A stretch of 64,000 nt of DNA from an uncultured Candidatus Saccharibacteria bacterium (GCA_947425245.1 CANDYU010000003.1:27062-91061), one strand, 5' to 3'. Shown: positions 1 through 7,911, counted from the first letter of the stretch. The notes: generated by a model not told the origin, from the letters alone. Translations and numbers: made by a program.

Positions 1-320
1 CTCAGACTGATAAGTGGGGGATTGATATCGAGAGTGTTAAGCTTCAAAATATCGAATTACCATCAGATATGAAGCGAGCGATGGCGAAACAGGCCGAGGC
101 GGAGCGGGAGCGTCGGGCGGCAATTATCTCTGCAGAAGGGGAAAAGAGTGCAGCAGTAGCCGTGGCAGAAGCAGCAAGATTACTTGCTCAGACTCCAGGC
201 GGGATTAATATTCGAACCCTGCAGACGTTAGAAAAGATTAGTGCTGATCCATCACAGAAGACAGTTGTTTTGTTGCCTACTGATTTGACTGACAAGATGA
301 CGCGTGGGTTTCACGGATAA
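1..320 (+). CDS. SPFH/stomatin-like (slipin) protein, 3' end only
   Basis: The reading frame is open from the left window edge (first full codon at position 3) to a TAA at 318-320, so the 5' part of the gene lies outside the window. The visible ~105 residues match the distal part of SPFH/band-7 proteins: a beta segment (WGIDIESVKLQNIELP), then an Ala/Glu/Arg-rich coiled coil (KQAEAERERRAAIISAEGEK) and the usual short C-terminal tail. Family members are membrane-anchored oligomers linked to membrane microdomains and protein quality control. The exact subfamily cannot be decided without the N-terminal half. A tRNA-Glu gene with its own promoter follows on the same strand. Confidence 0.85.
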   Translation, partial: QTDKWGIDIESVKLQNIELPSDMKRAMAKQAEAERERRAAIISAEGEKSAAVAVAEAARLLAQTPGGINIRTLQTLEKISADPSQKTVVLLPTDLTDKMTRGFHG

Positions 321-342
321 GGATGGCTTCGATATTTTTCAG

Positions 343-371
343 TTGACAAATTAAACGATTTTTAGTAGAAT
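343..371 (+). promoter_or_regulatory. Sigma70-type promoter for tRNA-Glu
   Basis: A TTGACA box at 343-348 and a TAGAAT box at 366-371 are separated by 17 bp. The tRNA-Glu gene begins 9 nt after the -10 box, so transcription would start close to the mature 5' end. Confidence 0.75.
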
Positions 372-379
372 GGGGGTAT

Positions 380-454
380 GGTCTCTTAGTATAACGGTTA
401 GTACAACGGGTTTTCATCCCGTCAACGCGGGTTCGACTCCCGCAGAGATCACCA
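380..454 (+). tRNA. tRNA-Glu (anticodon TTC)
   Basis: The sequence folds as a cloverleaf: acceptor GGTCTCT pairs with AGAGATC, and the anticodon stem ACGGG/CCCGT holds the loop TTTTCAT with anticodon TTC. The T arm is GCGGG-TTCGACT-CCCGC. The CCA end is encoded. Confidence 0.96.
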
Positions 455-504
455 TTGAAGCATTTTCAGGGTTTGAAGATGCTTTTTTAGTGACGGTAAT
501 AGAC

Positions 505-530
505 GAAAATGCCCGCCAGAACGGCGGGGC
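505..530 (-). terminator. Rho-independent terminator of the zincin-like gene
   Basis: On the minus strand a GC-rich hairpin (GCCCCGCC, loop GTTCT, GGCGGGC) is followed by TTTT. It lies just after the stop codon of the 547-1272 gene. Nearly the same hairpin follows the unrelated gene at 16169-17164. Confidence 0.75.
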
Positions 531-546
531 AATTATTTAGAATTAT

Positions 547-1272
547 TTAGTGACAAATAGGAAGACTATAGAAAACATTTCTTTCGCCCGTAATACGGCC
601 GCTCAGGTAAGCCTCTTGGAAGAGTGTCTCAATCCAATCCATAATGAAAGCGTTAAAGCGGTACGCTTCCCGCTCGCTGAGTTGTTCTCCATACCCGGAT
701 AAGTCATCGTCTGGCTCGATAGAGCAGAGCATATTAACGGCATACAGGGCACCCAATGGGGCAGAGCTGGGAGATATACCTAAGAAGCCGACGCTCCGGA
801 TCCAATTTAGTCCACACATCGTCTGATAGGCGTGCCACATTTCGTGAGCCACTATCTCGACATAAGTACTGGCTGGTTGATGACGCCATAGATCCTTATC
901 AATGAGGAGCTTAGATTCTGTCAGTATGTTGTTCTCTATCACTGCACGATACAAGAAGACCCCACCAAACTGCCGACGGGAGTGCGGCGTGCTGGAGACC
1001 GTAACGTCAACACTCTGTTTGACGCCGACGATTTGCCGGAAGTAATCAACGGTGGACCGGATACCTGTGATAAATCCCTGGGTAACATAGATGCGACTCA
1101 GCTCTAACAAATCATCGATAACTATGTGCTGGGCGACTTTCTGGAAGAGCAAATCCGTACGCGACAGGTCCGGATTAACAAAGACCGCCTCGTACCAAGA
1201 TATGAGATGCTGATCACTGATGCCAAGATTTTGCAATGCCTGGAGGCATCGCATCGTAGTTCTCAATTCCAT
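547..1272 (-). CDS. Zincin-like putative metallopeptidase (HEMWH motif)
   Basis: The product is 241 aa. A longer frame extends upstream to 1332, but the ATG at 1272 has a strong ribosome site (AAGGAGG, 5 nt spacing) and is the better start. The core feature is HEMWH at about residues 143-147 in a helix context (VEIVAHEMWHAYQ), with a later Glu in LSEREAYRF (~200-202) that could be the third zinc ligand. This is the layout of small SprT- or gluzincin-like enzymes. I see no signal peptide, so a cytoplasmic place is likely. Substrate and exact family are unknown. It has its own promoter, a ~105-nt structured leader and its own terminator, so it is a single-gene transcription unit. Confidence 0.6.
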   Translation of the reverse strand: MELRTTMRCLQALQNLGISDQHLISWYEAVFVNPDLSRTDLLFQKVAQHIVIDDLLELSRIYVTQGFITGIRSTVDYFRQIVGVKQSVDVTVSSTPHSRRQFGGVFLYRAVIENNILTESKLLIDKDLWRHQPASTYVEIVAHEMWHAYQTMCGLNWIRSVGFLGISPSSAPLGALYAVNMLCSIEPDDDLSGYGEQLSEREAYRFNAFIMDWIETLFQEAYLSGRITGERNVFYSLPICH

Positions 1273-1312
1273 AATTCCCTCCTTGTTGTAAGATACAAAA
1301 CCTATAGGTATA

Positions 1313-1341
1313 CAGTAGTTTTTGTACAACAAAAACTACTG
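1313..1341 (-). promoter_or_regulatory. Perfect 13-bp stem-loop in the 5' leader of the zincin-like gene
   Basis: CAGTAGTTTTTGT and its exact reverse complement are separated by 3 nt. The hairpin lies between the promoter (1384-1412) and the ribosome site. No U-run follows it, so it is not an obvious terminator. Confidence 0.6.
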
Positions 1342-1383
1342 CATACGAGCTAGAACCAGTGGTTTCGCTGGTCTATACTTTCC

Positions 1384-1412
1384 ATTATAGCACAGATTTT
1401 ATATTATGTCAA
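1384..1412 (-). promoter_or_regulatory. TTGACA-17-TATAAT promoter with extended -10
   Basis: The minus strand reads TTGACA, 17 bp ending TGTGC, then TATAAT. The predicted start is near 1377, giving a leader of about 105 nt for the gene starting at 1272. It belongs to a set of near-identical promoters in front of accessory genes in this window. Confidence 0.8.
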
Positions 1413-1468
1413 GAGGAAAATCGTGACATTCTGGACGAGGGCTAGAAAAATTGTTATAATACCTCTAT

Positions 1469-1543
1469 GGTGCCATCGTTCAACGGATAGGACATAGACC
1501 CTCTAAGTCTACAATGCTGGTTCGATTCCAGCTGGCACTACCA
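1469..1543 (+). tRNA. tRNA-Arg (anticodon TCT) with C at position 33
   Basis: The cloverleaf has acceptor GGTGCCA/TGGCACT (a G-U pair at 1-72), a D arm GTTC/GGAC, anticodon stem TAGAC/GTCTA, T arm GCTGG-TTCGATT-CCAGC and an encoded CCA. The anticodon loop reads CCTCTAA, so the anticodon is TCT but position 33 is C instead of the near-universal U. A -10 box TATAAT ends 9 nt upstream. The 3' end is 12 nt from the stop codon of the convergent histidine kinase. Confidence 0.9.
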
Positions 1544-1554
1544 TAAGTTGTAAG

Positions 1555-2499
1555 TTAGAATTCGATAGTAAAGGTAGTGAAGTTCTGGTCGGAATCGGCG
1601 GAGAGTTGCCAATGGTTGCGTTTGGCGATAGCGGAGGCGATGGCGAGGCCGAGACCAACGCCAGAGGATGATTTGTCAGTCTGATAGAAGCGTTCAAAGA
1701 TATGGGGGAGATCGCTAGGCGGGATGGTTTGACCGTCGTTTTGGAGGGATAGTTTGCGATCTTGATAAGTGAGGCGGATTTCGTGGTCACAATATTTGAT
1801 TGCGTTATCAAGAAGAATGCCAAGGAGTTGCTCAAGGTCGGCCCGGACAGCTGTTAGGCGAGGCTTGGCGGGAGTTAGGGAGACCTGGAGGTTGATTTTT
1901 TGGGCAGAAAGGCGTGCCTCAAAGTCGGAAGTGACGGATTGGATAAGCGGGGCGAGAGCTACTGGTTTTGCGGGCTGAGAAGTGACCGTGACGCTGGAGG
2001 CATCGATCTTCGCAAGAGCTAACAGGTCGCGGTTAAGACAGGTGAGAGCTTGAACCTCGCGAGAGATATTGTCAATCCAGCGGTTATCCTGGATATCAGC
2101 GGCTTCCAAATTAGCACTGATGGCAGCGAGAGGAGTTTTAATTTCGTGGCTAGCGTTGGCGATGAAAGTTTTTTGTGACTCGTAGGCCTCCTTGATTGGA
2201 TGAATGGCTGCCTCGGCCCAGAAATAGGAGGCTATAGCAACGGCGAGTTCGACCATAATTCCAGTGGTGATGAGTGAAGTAAGGAGAGAATCTAAGGTAG
2301 CACGGCGATCGGAGATGACGCGTTCTTGTACTACTTCGACGACAGTAGTAGAGTATTCAAGGGTGTTAACGGTAACCGGCGGGCGAGATTTGAGCGAGGA
2401 ACGAGCTATCATGTAAATTGTCGAAAAAGCCACGACTAAAACGATAGTGGTTATGGCGAGATTGATAAGAATGAGTCGGTTGCGGAGGCTATGAAACAT
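1555..2499 (-). CDS. Two-component sensor histidine kinase
   Basis: The product is 314 aa. Transmembrane segments at about residues 8-31 and 75-95 flank a short external loop of ~40 residues. A linker leads to the H-box NASHEIKTPL with phospho-acceptor His near residue 118. The N-box (LLGILLDNAIKY) and the G-box (GVGLGLAIA) complete a HATPase domain. The start lies 3 nt after the end of the response-regulator gene (2503-3159), so the two are co-transcribed with the regulator first. The input signal is not evident; the short sensor loop resembles membrane-stress-type kinases. The targets are unknown. Confidence 0.93.
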   Translation of the reverse strand: MFHSLRNRLILINLAITTIVLVVAFSTIYMIARSSLKSRPPVTVNTLEYSTTVVEVVQERVISDRRATLDSLLTSLITTGIMVELAVAIASYFWAEAAIHPIKEAYESQKTFIANASHEIKTPLAAISANLEAADIQDNRWIDNISREVQALTCLNRDLLALAKIDASSVTVTSQPAKPVALAPLIQSVTSDFEARLSAQKINLQVSLTPAKPRLTAVRADLEQLLGILLDNAIKYCDHEIRLTYQDRKLSLQNDGQTIPPSDLPHIFERFYQTDKSSSGVGLGLAIASAIAKRNHWQLSADSDQNFTTFTIEF

Positions 2500-2502
2500 A
2501 TG

Positions 2503-3159
2503 CTAACCCTTATCAGTAATCTTATAGCCGAGGCTGCGGACTGTCTTGATCTGGATGTTTGAACCGAGCTGTTGGAGTTTTTTGCGTAAATAGCTAATAT
2601 AAACCTCGACATAACTATCAACCGCATCGTGTCCCCAAACGCGTGCTAGAATGCGCTCCTTAGACTGGACCTGGTCAGGGGTACGGAGGAGTAGCTCGAT
2701 AATTTCGGCTTCTTTGGCGGTCAATGGCAAGCTGTTAAGGGTGCGTTCAGTAATATCATAGGTAAGATCGCCATAAGAAAGAGTTTGGCTGGCCTGGAGA
2801 GGCGGGCGGCGAGTGAGAGCGTTAATTCGGGCAATCAATTCAGCGGTCTTGAAGGGCTTGGCTAGGTAATCGTCTGCACCAGCTTCGAGGCCGCGAATTT
2901 TGTCGTCGACCTCAGAGAGTGCCGAGAGCATAATGATTGGCGTAGGGTTTTGACGTTGACGGAGAGAGCGGAGGACTTCGATACCGGAAAGCTTAGGTAA
3001 CATGATGTCCAGTACTATACAGTCGTAGTTCCCCGTAGAGGCTAACTCTAGGCCGTCGTTGCCATTATCGGCCCAATCGACCGTAATATTAGCCTTCTTG
3101 AGTAGATGAATGACCGCGTCGGCTAGGTATTTTTCATCTTCAACATATAGAACTCTCAT
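2503..3159 (-). CDS. OmpR/PhoB-family response regulator
   Basis: The product is 218 aa. The receiver domain shows the acidic pair in VEDEK (residues 7-8), the phospho-acceptor Asp near residue 51 (IVLDIMLPKLSG) and the conserved Lys in LAKPF. The C-terminal winged helix ends with the typical YISYLRKKL and VRSLGYKI segments. Together with the adjoining kinase it forms a complete two-component system. A TATAAT box stands 7 nt before the ATG, so the mRNA is probably leaderless or nearly so. Confidence 0.95.
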   Translation of the reverse strand: MRVLYVEDEKYLADAVIHLLKKANITVDWADNGNDGLELASTGNYDCIVLDIMLPKLSGIEVLRSLRQRQNPTPIIMLSALSEVDDKIRGLEAGADDYLAKPFKTAELIARINALTRRPPLQASQTLSYGDLTYDITERTLNSLPLTAKEAEIIELLLRTPDQVQSKERILARVWGHDAVDSYVEVYISYLRKKLQQLGSNIQIKTVRSLGYKITDKG

Positions 3160-3205
3160 AACTATGATTATAGAGGACGAAGGTTAATTTTGGCTTAGAT
3201 TCGGG

Positions 3206-4009
3206 TTATTTCACCAGGCGGTAATAAATCGATGGAGCGAAACGAACTGGAGCAAGTAGGCCTTGTGCACCTCTTTCAAGACGGACAAGGCTCTTAGTGC
3301 CGAAGATTTTTTTCAGCTTGGCACTGCGGAAGTTGGAGACCGAAAGCACCTTGTCGATTTTAAAGCCGGACTTATGAAAGATAGCTTCGATGTATTTTGG
3401 GTGGTAGTTATAAAAACCGTCCTGGTCGACATTTTTGAGGTGGACTGGTTCGAGACTAAATGGGTTAATGTCGGATTTTTTGAACCAATAGCGGAACATC
3501 TTGGGCAGAGTCTTCTTGTTAGCAACCTCAATGACTGCTACTCCGCCCGGCTTAAGAACTCTATAAAGCTCATCGGAAACTTTTTGCATGTCCTTAAAAT
3601 GGTGCGTGGCACGAATCATCATGAGAGCGTCAAAACTATCTTTCTTAAATGGCAAGTCATAAATATCACCAGCCTTGGTCTTAAGCTTGTTTCCATAGAG
3701 CTCTTTAGCCTGGGCTAACTCGGTTTTAGAATAATCAAAGAGTGTGGCAACCGTAGCACGGGGCAAATACTCGTCCGCTAAACGACCATATCCGCCAGCA
3801 ATGTCGACAAAATTGCCCATGCGGTTTGGAAGGAGCCGGCGGATTGCCATGCGGTCGGCAGCATCTTCGTATTTACGATCAGCATTTTCCCAAAAAATCT
3901 TCTTGTAGTCATAGCCATTGTAATCCGAAATAACTTTCGGATGATTTGTAGATGTGGCTTTTTGCTCCGTAGTTGACGAAGCGGATTTCTTCGCAGTTTC
4001 TTTCGTCAT
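3206..4009 (-). CDS. Class I SAM-dependent methyltransferase
   Basis: The product is 267 aa. After a Lys/Ser/Thr-rich N-terminal ~25 residues, motif I is FVDIAGGYGRLAD (residues ~67-79), followed by DIYDLPF and the LKPGGVAVIEV strand typical of UbiE/Methyltransf_11 proteins. The substrate cannot be named. The C-terminal ~90 residues (from FRYWFKK onward) carry the target-specific part. A TATAAT box ends 10 nt before the start codon. It is followed by the two-component genes in the same direction. Confidence 0.8.
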   Translation of the reverse strand: MTKETAKKSASSTTEQKATSTNHPKVISDYNGYDYKKIFWENADRKYEDAADRMAIRRLLPNRMGNFVDIAGGYGRLADEYLPRATVATLFDYSKTELAQAKELYGNKLKTKAGDIYDLPFKKDSFDALMMIRATHHFKDMQKVSDELYRVLKPGGVAVIEVANKKTLPKMFRYWFKKSDINPFSLEPVHLKNVDQDGFYNYHPKYIEAIFHKSGFKIDKVLSVSNFRSAKLKKIFGTKSLVRLERGAQGLLAPVRFAPSIYYRLVK

Positions 4010-4035
4010 AATCTCTTTGATTATATCACAGAATA

Positions 4036-4410
4036 CTAGCGAGAGCGGTGAGTTTTTGAGGTTAGTCGATAGCTTAAGGCGACAAGCGATTGGAGCTGCT
4101 CAACTGGAAAGTTTCGGTCAAGCAATATGGTAATCCAATGTCGCTTGTTCATGTGATAGGCTGGAAGGATGCCTGGCTCACGAAGCAAATCATCAATAAG
4201 ATCTGGGTCGCACTTGAGATTGATGAAGTCAACTTCGCCATCACAACCGAGATGCAGGGCTTGATGATCCACATTCGCTACTAAGGCAAACCATTTGCGG
4301 TTTTCAGTGTGACGATAGACTGCGTAGCTGGGAGTTGACTCCCAGGGATAGTCTACTATAACTCCTCCAAACTCTTGGCGAATAAAAGCTTCGACTTCTG
4401 TGCGATTCAT
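4036..4410 (-). CDS. MmcQ/YjbR family protein
   Basis: The product is 124 aa and matches the small MmcQ/YjbR (CyaY-like fold) family across its length, including WFALVANV, the LKCDP segment and the characteristic Y-HMNKRHWITI core. Members have been called DNA-binding on structural grounds, but no cellular role is established. The -10 box TATAAT ends 6 nt before the ATG, so the mRNA is predicted to be leaderless. Confidence 0.85.
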   Translation of the reverse strand: MNRTEVEAFIRQEFGGVIVDYPWESTPSYAVYRHTENRKWFALVANVDHQALHLGCDGEVDFINLKCDPDLIDDLLREPGILPAYHMNKRHWITILLDRNFPVEQLQSLVALSYRLTSKTHRSR

Positions 4411-4446
4411 AATTCAATTATACAATATTGGCTGGTTGATAAACAA

Positions 4447-4483
4447 AATAAGACCACTGCTCTATAACGGGGCGGGTCTTATT
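4447..4483 (-). terminator. Terminator after the tRNA-Val/tRNA-Lys pair
   Basis: A 9-bp inverted repeat (AATAAGACC/GGTCTTATT) is followed on the minus strand by TTTTGTTT. It lies directly downstream of the two minus-strand tRNA genes. Confidence 0.6.
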
Positions 4484-4512
4484 CCTATGGGTAAAACTCA
4501 TCATTTTATGAA

Positions 4513-4589
4513 TGGTGAGCCGGGAGAGGCTCGAACTCTCGACACCGGGCTTAAAAGGCCCGTGCTCTAACCTACTGAGCTACCGGCCC
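4513..4589 (-). tRNA. tRNA-Lys (anticodon TTT)
   Basis: The acceptor GGGCCGG pairs with CCGGCTC, and the anticodon stem CGGGC/GCCCG holds the loop CTTTTAA. The T arm is GAGAG-TTCGAGC-CTCTC and the CCA end is encoded. It lies 9 nt downstream of tRNA-Val and is probably co-transcribed with it. Confidence 0.96.
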
Positions 4590-4598
4590 ATAATCACA

Positions 4599-4675
4599 TG
4601 GTGGGCGATAGAGGATTCGAACCTCTGACCTCGTCTACGTCAAAGACGCGCTCTAGCCAACTGAGCTAACCGCCC
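4599..4675 (-). tRNA. tRNA-Val (anticodon GAC)
   Basis: The acceptor GGGCGGT pairs with ATCGCCC. The anticodon stem CGTCT/AGACG holds the loop TTGACGT with anticodon GAC. The T arm is AGAGG-TTCGAAT-CCTCT and the CCA end is encoded. It is the first gene of a two-tRNA unit. Confidence 0.95.
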
Positions 4676-4756
4676 ATAGCATAACTATGGTTATATCGTC
4701 ATTATATCATAAGAGGCTGATTTTGTGTAGAGGTTTTCTGTGGCTGATTCCCCGTC

Positions 4757-5644
4757 TTATGGTTTAGCTTGATCTTGAGGCTTAGTTTTGACGGATTTAG
4801 GTTCATCATTAGGTTGAGTTTCTCTAGACTTAGAATCCGACACTGACTCCCTCACGATTGCCAGCAGCTCCTCGTCATCGGGTTTATAGATGTGGTGTAT
4901 GATTACCATGGAGATAATCGCAATTACGATCACTACGCCGGCAACGACAGCAAAGATCCAGATTAAGTCGTCAGTATTCACATCATCAATAATGCTATGG
5001 CCTGAATCTGGCTGGAACGGAGACTCGTCGGATGGGTTAGTTGATCCCTGATTGGAGTGATCATCGGAAGTGTTTTGGTCGGACTGCACTTGGCCAGACG
5101 AAGGGCTGTCGGGATTTTGGGTGGAGCTTGGATTAGAAGTGTTGGGCTGCGAATTACTAGATGAGCCGTTGTTGGAATTGCCCGAAGATTGGGAGGATGA
5201 GGAGTTGTTGGTGCCGGTATTCGTGCTGGAGTTATTTGAGTTATTTGAGTTATTTGAGTTATTTGAGTTATTGGAGTTATTGGAGCTACCAGATGAGCCT
5301 GATTGGTTGCCAGAGGAAGAACCAGAATTGTTTGGTTTCGATGGTCGATTGAGACTATCGTCGGCATCGCCGTAGCCGTCACCACCCTGGTTAGATCCGG
5401 CACCGGAATTAGAGCCCGATGCGTCAGAACCGCCCTGTGAATCGTCTGGTGGAGTTGCATCACCGGAGTCGCCTTGGTCGGGGTTTTCATTGCCTTGGTC
5501 GGGTTGTTCAGAGGAGCTACCGGAATTGCCGCTTTGATCGCCGTCTGCCAAAACAGGGGCTGACATTATGACAGCAGAGAGAGCAAAAAGACAGAAAAAA
5601 ATACTAAAGTACTGACAAAATGAACGGTTTTTGACGGTTTTCAA
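4757..5644 (-). CDS. Ser/Asn/Gly-rich membrane-anchored surface protein
   Basis: The product is 295 aa. An N-terminal signal peptide (hydrophobic core FSIFFCLFALSAVIM, cleavage near PVLADG) leads to ~190 residues made almost only of Ser, Asn, Gly, Asp, Gln and Pro. A transmembrane helix at ~228-252 and a short charged cytoplasmic tail follow. The middle holds a repeated Asn-Asn-Ser block encoded by 9-bp tandem repeats. It looks like an unstructured stalk or wall-spanning protein; no enzymatic domain is visible. It has its own promoter (5680-5708) and lies at the end of the surface-protein island. Confidence 0.75.
   Translation of the reverse strand: MKTVKNRSFCQYFSIFFCLFALSAVIMSAPVLADGDQSGNSGSSSEQPDQGNENPDQGDSGDATPPDDSQGGSDASGSNSGAGSNQGGDGYGDADDSLNRPSKPNNSGSSSGNQSGSSGSSNNSNNSNNSNNSNNSNNSSTNTGTNNSSSSQSSGNSNNGSSSNSQPNTSNPSSTQNPDSPSSGQVQSDQNTSDDHSNQGSTNPSDESPFQPDSGHSIIDDVNTDDLIWIFAVVAGVVIVIAIISMVIIHHIYKPDDEELLAIVRESVSDSKSRETQPNDEPKSVKTKPQDQAKP
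5229..5282 (-). repeat. 9-bp tandem repeat (six units) inside the Ser/Asn-rich gene
   Basis: Four perfect copies of GAGTTATTT (plus-strand view) are followed by two copies of GAGTTATTG. The unit is a multiple of three, so gain or loss of units changes the length of the Asn-Asn-Ser tract without shifting the frame. Confidence 0.9.
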
Positions 5645-5679
5645 GGTTTTCTCCCAAAACTATAGTTATTCTTAACTTT

Positions 5680-5708
5680 ATTGTAGCACACTTTTCAAAA
5701 ATAGTCAA
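5680..5708 (-). promoter_or_regulatory. TTGACT-17-TACAAT promoter
   Basis: The minus strand reads TTGACT, 17 bp ending TGTGC, then TACAAT. It gives a ~30-nt leader for the Ser/Asn-rich gene starting at 5644. Confidence 0.75.
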
Positions 5709-5782
5709 CTAGCGTTACAATTTTATGGCTAAATTACAGTCAGGTTATGTAACGGGTCGATTTACGTGTTGATTACAACGAA

Positions 5783-5806
5783 AACACCAGCTGTTTGGCT
5801 GGTGTT
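5783..5806 (-). terminator. Terminator after the Ig-like surface gene
   Basis: An inverted repeat AACACCAGC/GCTGGTGTT with a 6-nt loop is followed by TTTTC on the minus strand. It separates the Ig-like gene from the Ser/Asn-rich gene. Confidence 0.75.
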
Positions 5807-5834
5807 TCATGCTTTATATGGCCAGGATGAGTTA

Positions 5835-6803
5835 CTAAGAACGGTGATTTTTGCGGAAAACGAGATATAGAGCGAAGGCAGCAACCAGGCTGAAGGCGAT
5901 GAGGCCGGTCAAGATGTAGTCAAGCCTAGTGATATTAAGTTCGCTGAGGGCGGCGAGACCAGTATTCGGGGTGTCTGGGGTGACAGGTTTATAGGTGATT
6001 TTAAGGGTAACCATGGACAGAATATTATCATCCTTGTCCTGGGCGATAATGACCGCAGTATATTCGCCACCAGGTAGACCATTTTCTTCAAATGGAATCT
6101 TAACGTTGACTTTACCGGTGGAAGGATCAATCTCGGACGGATCAACCTTAATGATTAGGTCGTTACCGTCTTTGTCTTTAACGAGTTCGCCCTTTTCGTC
6201 GTAGACATAGATGGTTACTTTATCGACACCTTGACCGACTGTTACATCGATATTTACATCGCCAGTTCCGTCTGGGTTGGTAGTTACGCCAGCGGTAATC
6301 GCCTCATAGTTAAACTTTACAGTATCCTCACGTGTAGGCCCACCATTAATACCGGTTGCTTGAGTTTTTAGGGTGTATTCACCGTAACCATAATTGAGGT
6401 TGGCGAGATTTAGCGTAAAGTTATGAGTGCCGGCATCATCGGATGGGTTAAAGGTTGTAGTATAGATAGGGTTAGGGTTATCACCGTAATACAGCTCATA
6501 CTTAATGCTAGTAACCTGGCTGTAGTTAGTCGAAACACCAACTACTGATTCAACCGTCGTGCTACCATCTTGAGGGGCAAGAATCGTGGCAGATGGTGTT
6601 GCCTCGTTGATAGTGACATTGACATTAATATCGTTGTTAGTACTGGCACACTCCTTACCAGCTACACTGTCGTCACACTCGTAGCCTGGAGTACTGTCGA
6701 TAGCAGCAGCGTCTGGAGTTGGCATGGCATAAGCGATAGCTGTCATAATACCGACGGCGACCAAACCAGCAAGCCCCAAAAGTTGCTTCTTGTTTTTTAG
6801 CAT
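5835..6803 (-). CDS. Ig-like-domain surface protein with C-terminal anchor
   Basis: The product is 322 aa. A signal peptide (LLGLAGLVAVGIMTAIAYA) is followed by a Cys-containing stretch (PGYECDD...ECAS). At least two Ig/Big-type beta domains follow: one at ~75-160 (SATILAPQDGSTT...), one at ~180-275. The C-terminus has PNTGL, then a hydrophobic helix (ILTGLIAFSLVAAFALYLVF) and a basic tail (RKNHRS). That order resembles a sortase sorting signal (xPxTG), but the gap between motif and helix is long, so a plain membrane anchor is equally likely. The PGYEC motif recurs in the A-like protein at 47675-48301. It is probably the last gene of the 8872-5835 unit. Confidence 0.7.
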   Translation of the reverse strand: MLKNKKQLLGLAGLVAVGIMTAIAYAMPTPDAAAIDSTPGYECDDSVAGKECASTNNDINVNVTINEATPSATILAPQDGSTTVESVVGVSTNYSQVTSIKYELYYGDNPNPIYTTTFNPSDDAGTHNFTLNLANLNYGYGEYTLKTQATGINGGPTREDTVKFNYEAITAGVTTNPDGTGDVNIDVTVGQGVDKVTIYVYDEKGELVKDKDGNDLIIKVDPSEIDPSTGKVNVKIPFEENGLPGGEYTAVIIAQDKDDNILSMVTLKITYKPVTPDTPNTGLAALSELNITRLDYILTGLIAFSLVAAFALYLVFRKNHRS

Positions 6804-6912
6804 ACTCTACACTCTTTTCTTAGTTAGTTTTTGTTTGAATTTGCAAGAGCTTGCCGTCTCGCAGAATACTACTCGCAATAGTATTACGGCTGCTCGCAGT
6901 TCGTGAAATCCA

Positions 6913-7911
6913 CTACACGAGGGTACGAGCTTTTCGCTCTTTGCGCTTTCTGATTATGATTATAATCCAGATAATAACGACTGTCAACAATAAAATTAGC
7001 AAAACCATGACAAAAACCGGCATAATCATGACTATGTGAGTTTCCGACTTATCAAGGTTTGCACCGCTAATCTTAAATTCTACAGTAAAGATGCCTAAGA
7101 AAGGTGTGTTATCCCAGCTAAGATCGATATCATAGTCTACGCCAGGAAAAGTAGGAATTGAGCCATTATCAGTATATAGCTCTTTTCCAAAGAGTGTGCG
7201 GGCGGTATAGGAATAGTAAGCGTCAAAGTCAGTATTACCGGTGTTTTTAATGTTAGCATGAGCAGTTAAACTGCCACCTAGGGCAAAGCGAGTAAAATTG
7301 TAATCGGTCACCTCGGCCTGTTGAACAGTATTACCGATTGAGCGACCAGACACTACGACGCCAGCTTGAGAAAGAGTTTGGACGCCGGTACCACCAGCAG
7401 AGCCGTTACTAAGAGTTTGGGCCCAGATTACGGCGTATTGTGCTCCGCCCGGAACATCTTCGGGGACTTCAATGCGGTAGCCTACGGTTTGGGTCTCGCC
7501 GGGAGCAATTTCATAAATAACTTCATCGTGATATTCCCCGTCAGACCCGAGAAAACTGAGCCAACGGGAAATTTGAGTGAACGAGGTTGAAGCACTATCG
7601 GAAAAATTAACTTCATCCTTGCCGGTCACGCTGTATGGCGAAGCGTAGACGCGATAACGAAAACTCTCGGTTCCGAGGTTTTTAATTTCGATAATACAGC
7701 CACCATCAAGAGCTTCGGGGCACTTGGAGGACTGGCCGCTAATAATGTCACCGCTCATAAGTGTAACTGTTAAAGCAGTAGGCGAAACCTGAAGCCAGGT
7801 CGCAGGAGTCTCGCTCTCTTCACTCTCATCCGCGAAGACGGGGGCGGAGACATTGGCCACCCCCGCCAGTGCTACGACTATAGCTAGAATTAGTTTAGTA
7901 ATTTTATTCAT
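6913..7911 (-). CDS. DUF916-like surface protein with C-terminal membrane anchor (copy 2 of 3)
   Basis: The product is 332 aa with a signal peptide (IVVALAGVANVSAPVFA), a beta-rich domain with the hallmarks of WxL-interacting DUF916 proteins (LQVSPTALTV near the start, VPEDVPGGAQYAVIWA in the middle), a second beta domain, a transmembrane helix (~297-320) and a strongly basic tail (RKRKERKARTLV). In Firmicutes, DUF916 proteins occur beside WxL proteins and bind the cell wall; here paralogs sit beside the A/B-type secreted proteins, which suggests a related surface complex. It lies 25 bp after its paralog (7937-8872) in one operon. Confidence 0.75.
   Translation of the reverse strand: MNKITKLILAIVVALAGVANVSAPVFADESEESETPATWLQVSPTALTVTLMSGDIISGQSSKCPEALDGGCIIEIKNLGTESFRYRVYASPYSVTGKDEVNFSDSASTSFTQISRWLSFLGSDGEYHDEVIYEIAPGETQTVGYRIEVPEDVPGGAQYAVIWAQTLSNGSAGGTGVQTLSQAGVVVSGRSIGNTVQQAEVTDYNFTRFALGGSLTAHANIKNTGNTDFDAYYSYTARTLFGKELYTDNGSIPTFPGVDYDIDLSWDNTPFLGIFTVEFKISGANLDKSETHIVMIMPVFVMVLLILLLTVVIIWIIIIIRKRKERKARTLV

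Noticed and set aside
5229..5282. CRISPR-like short repeats
   Set aside because: The repeats are directly adjacent 9-mers without spacers and lie in a coding sequence for Asn-Asn-Ser; no cas genes are nearby.
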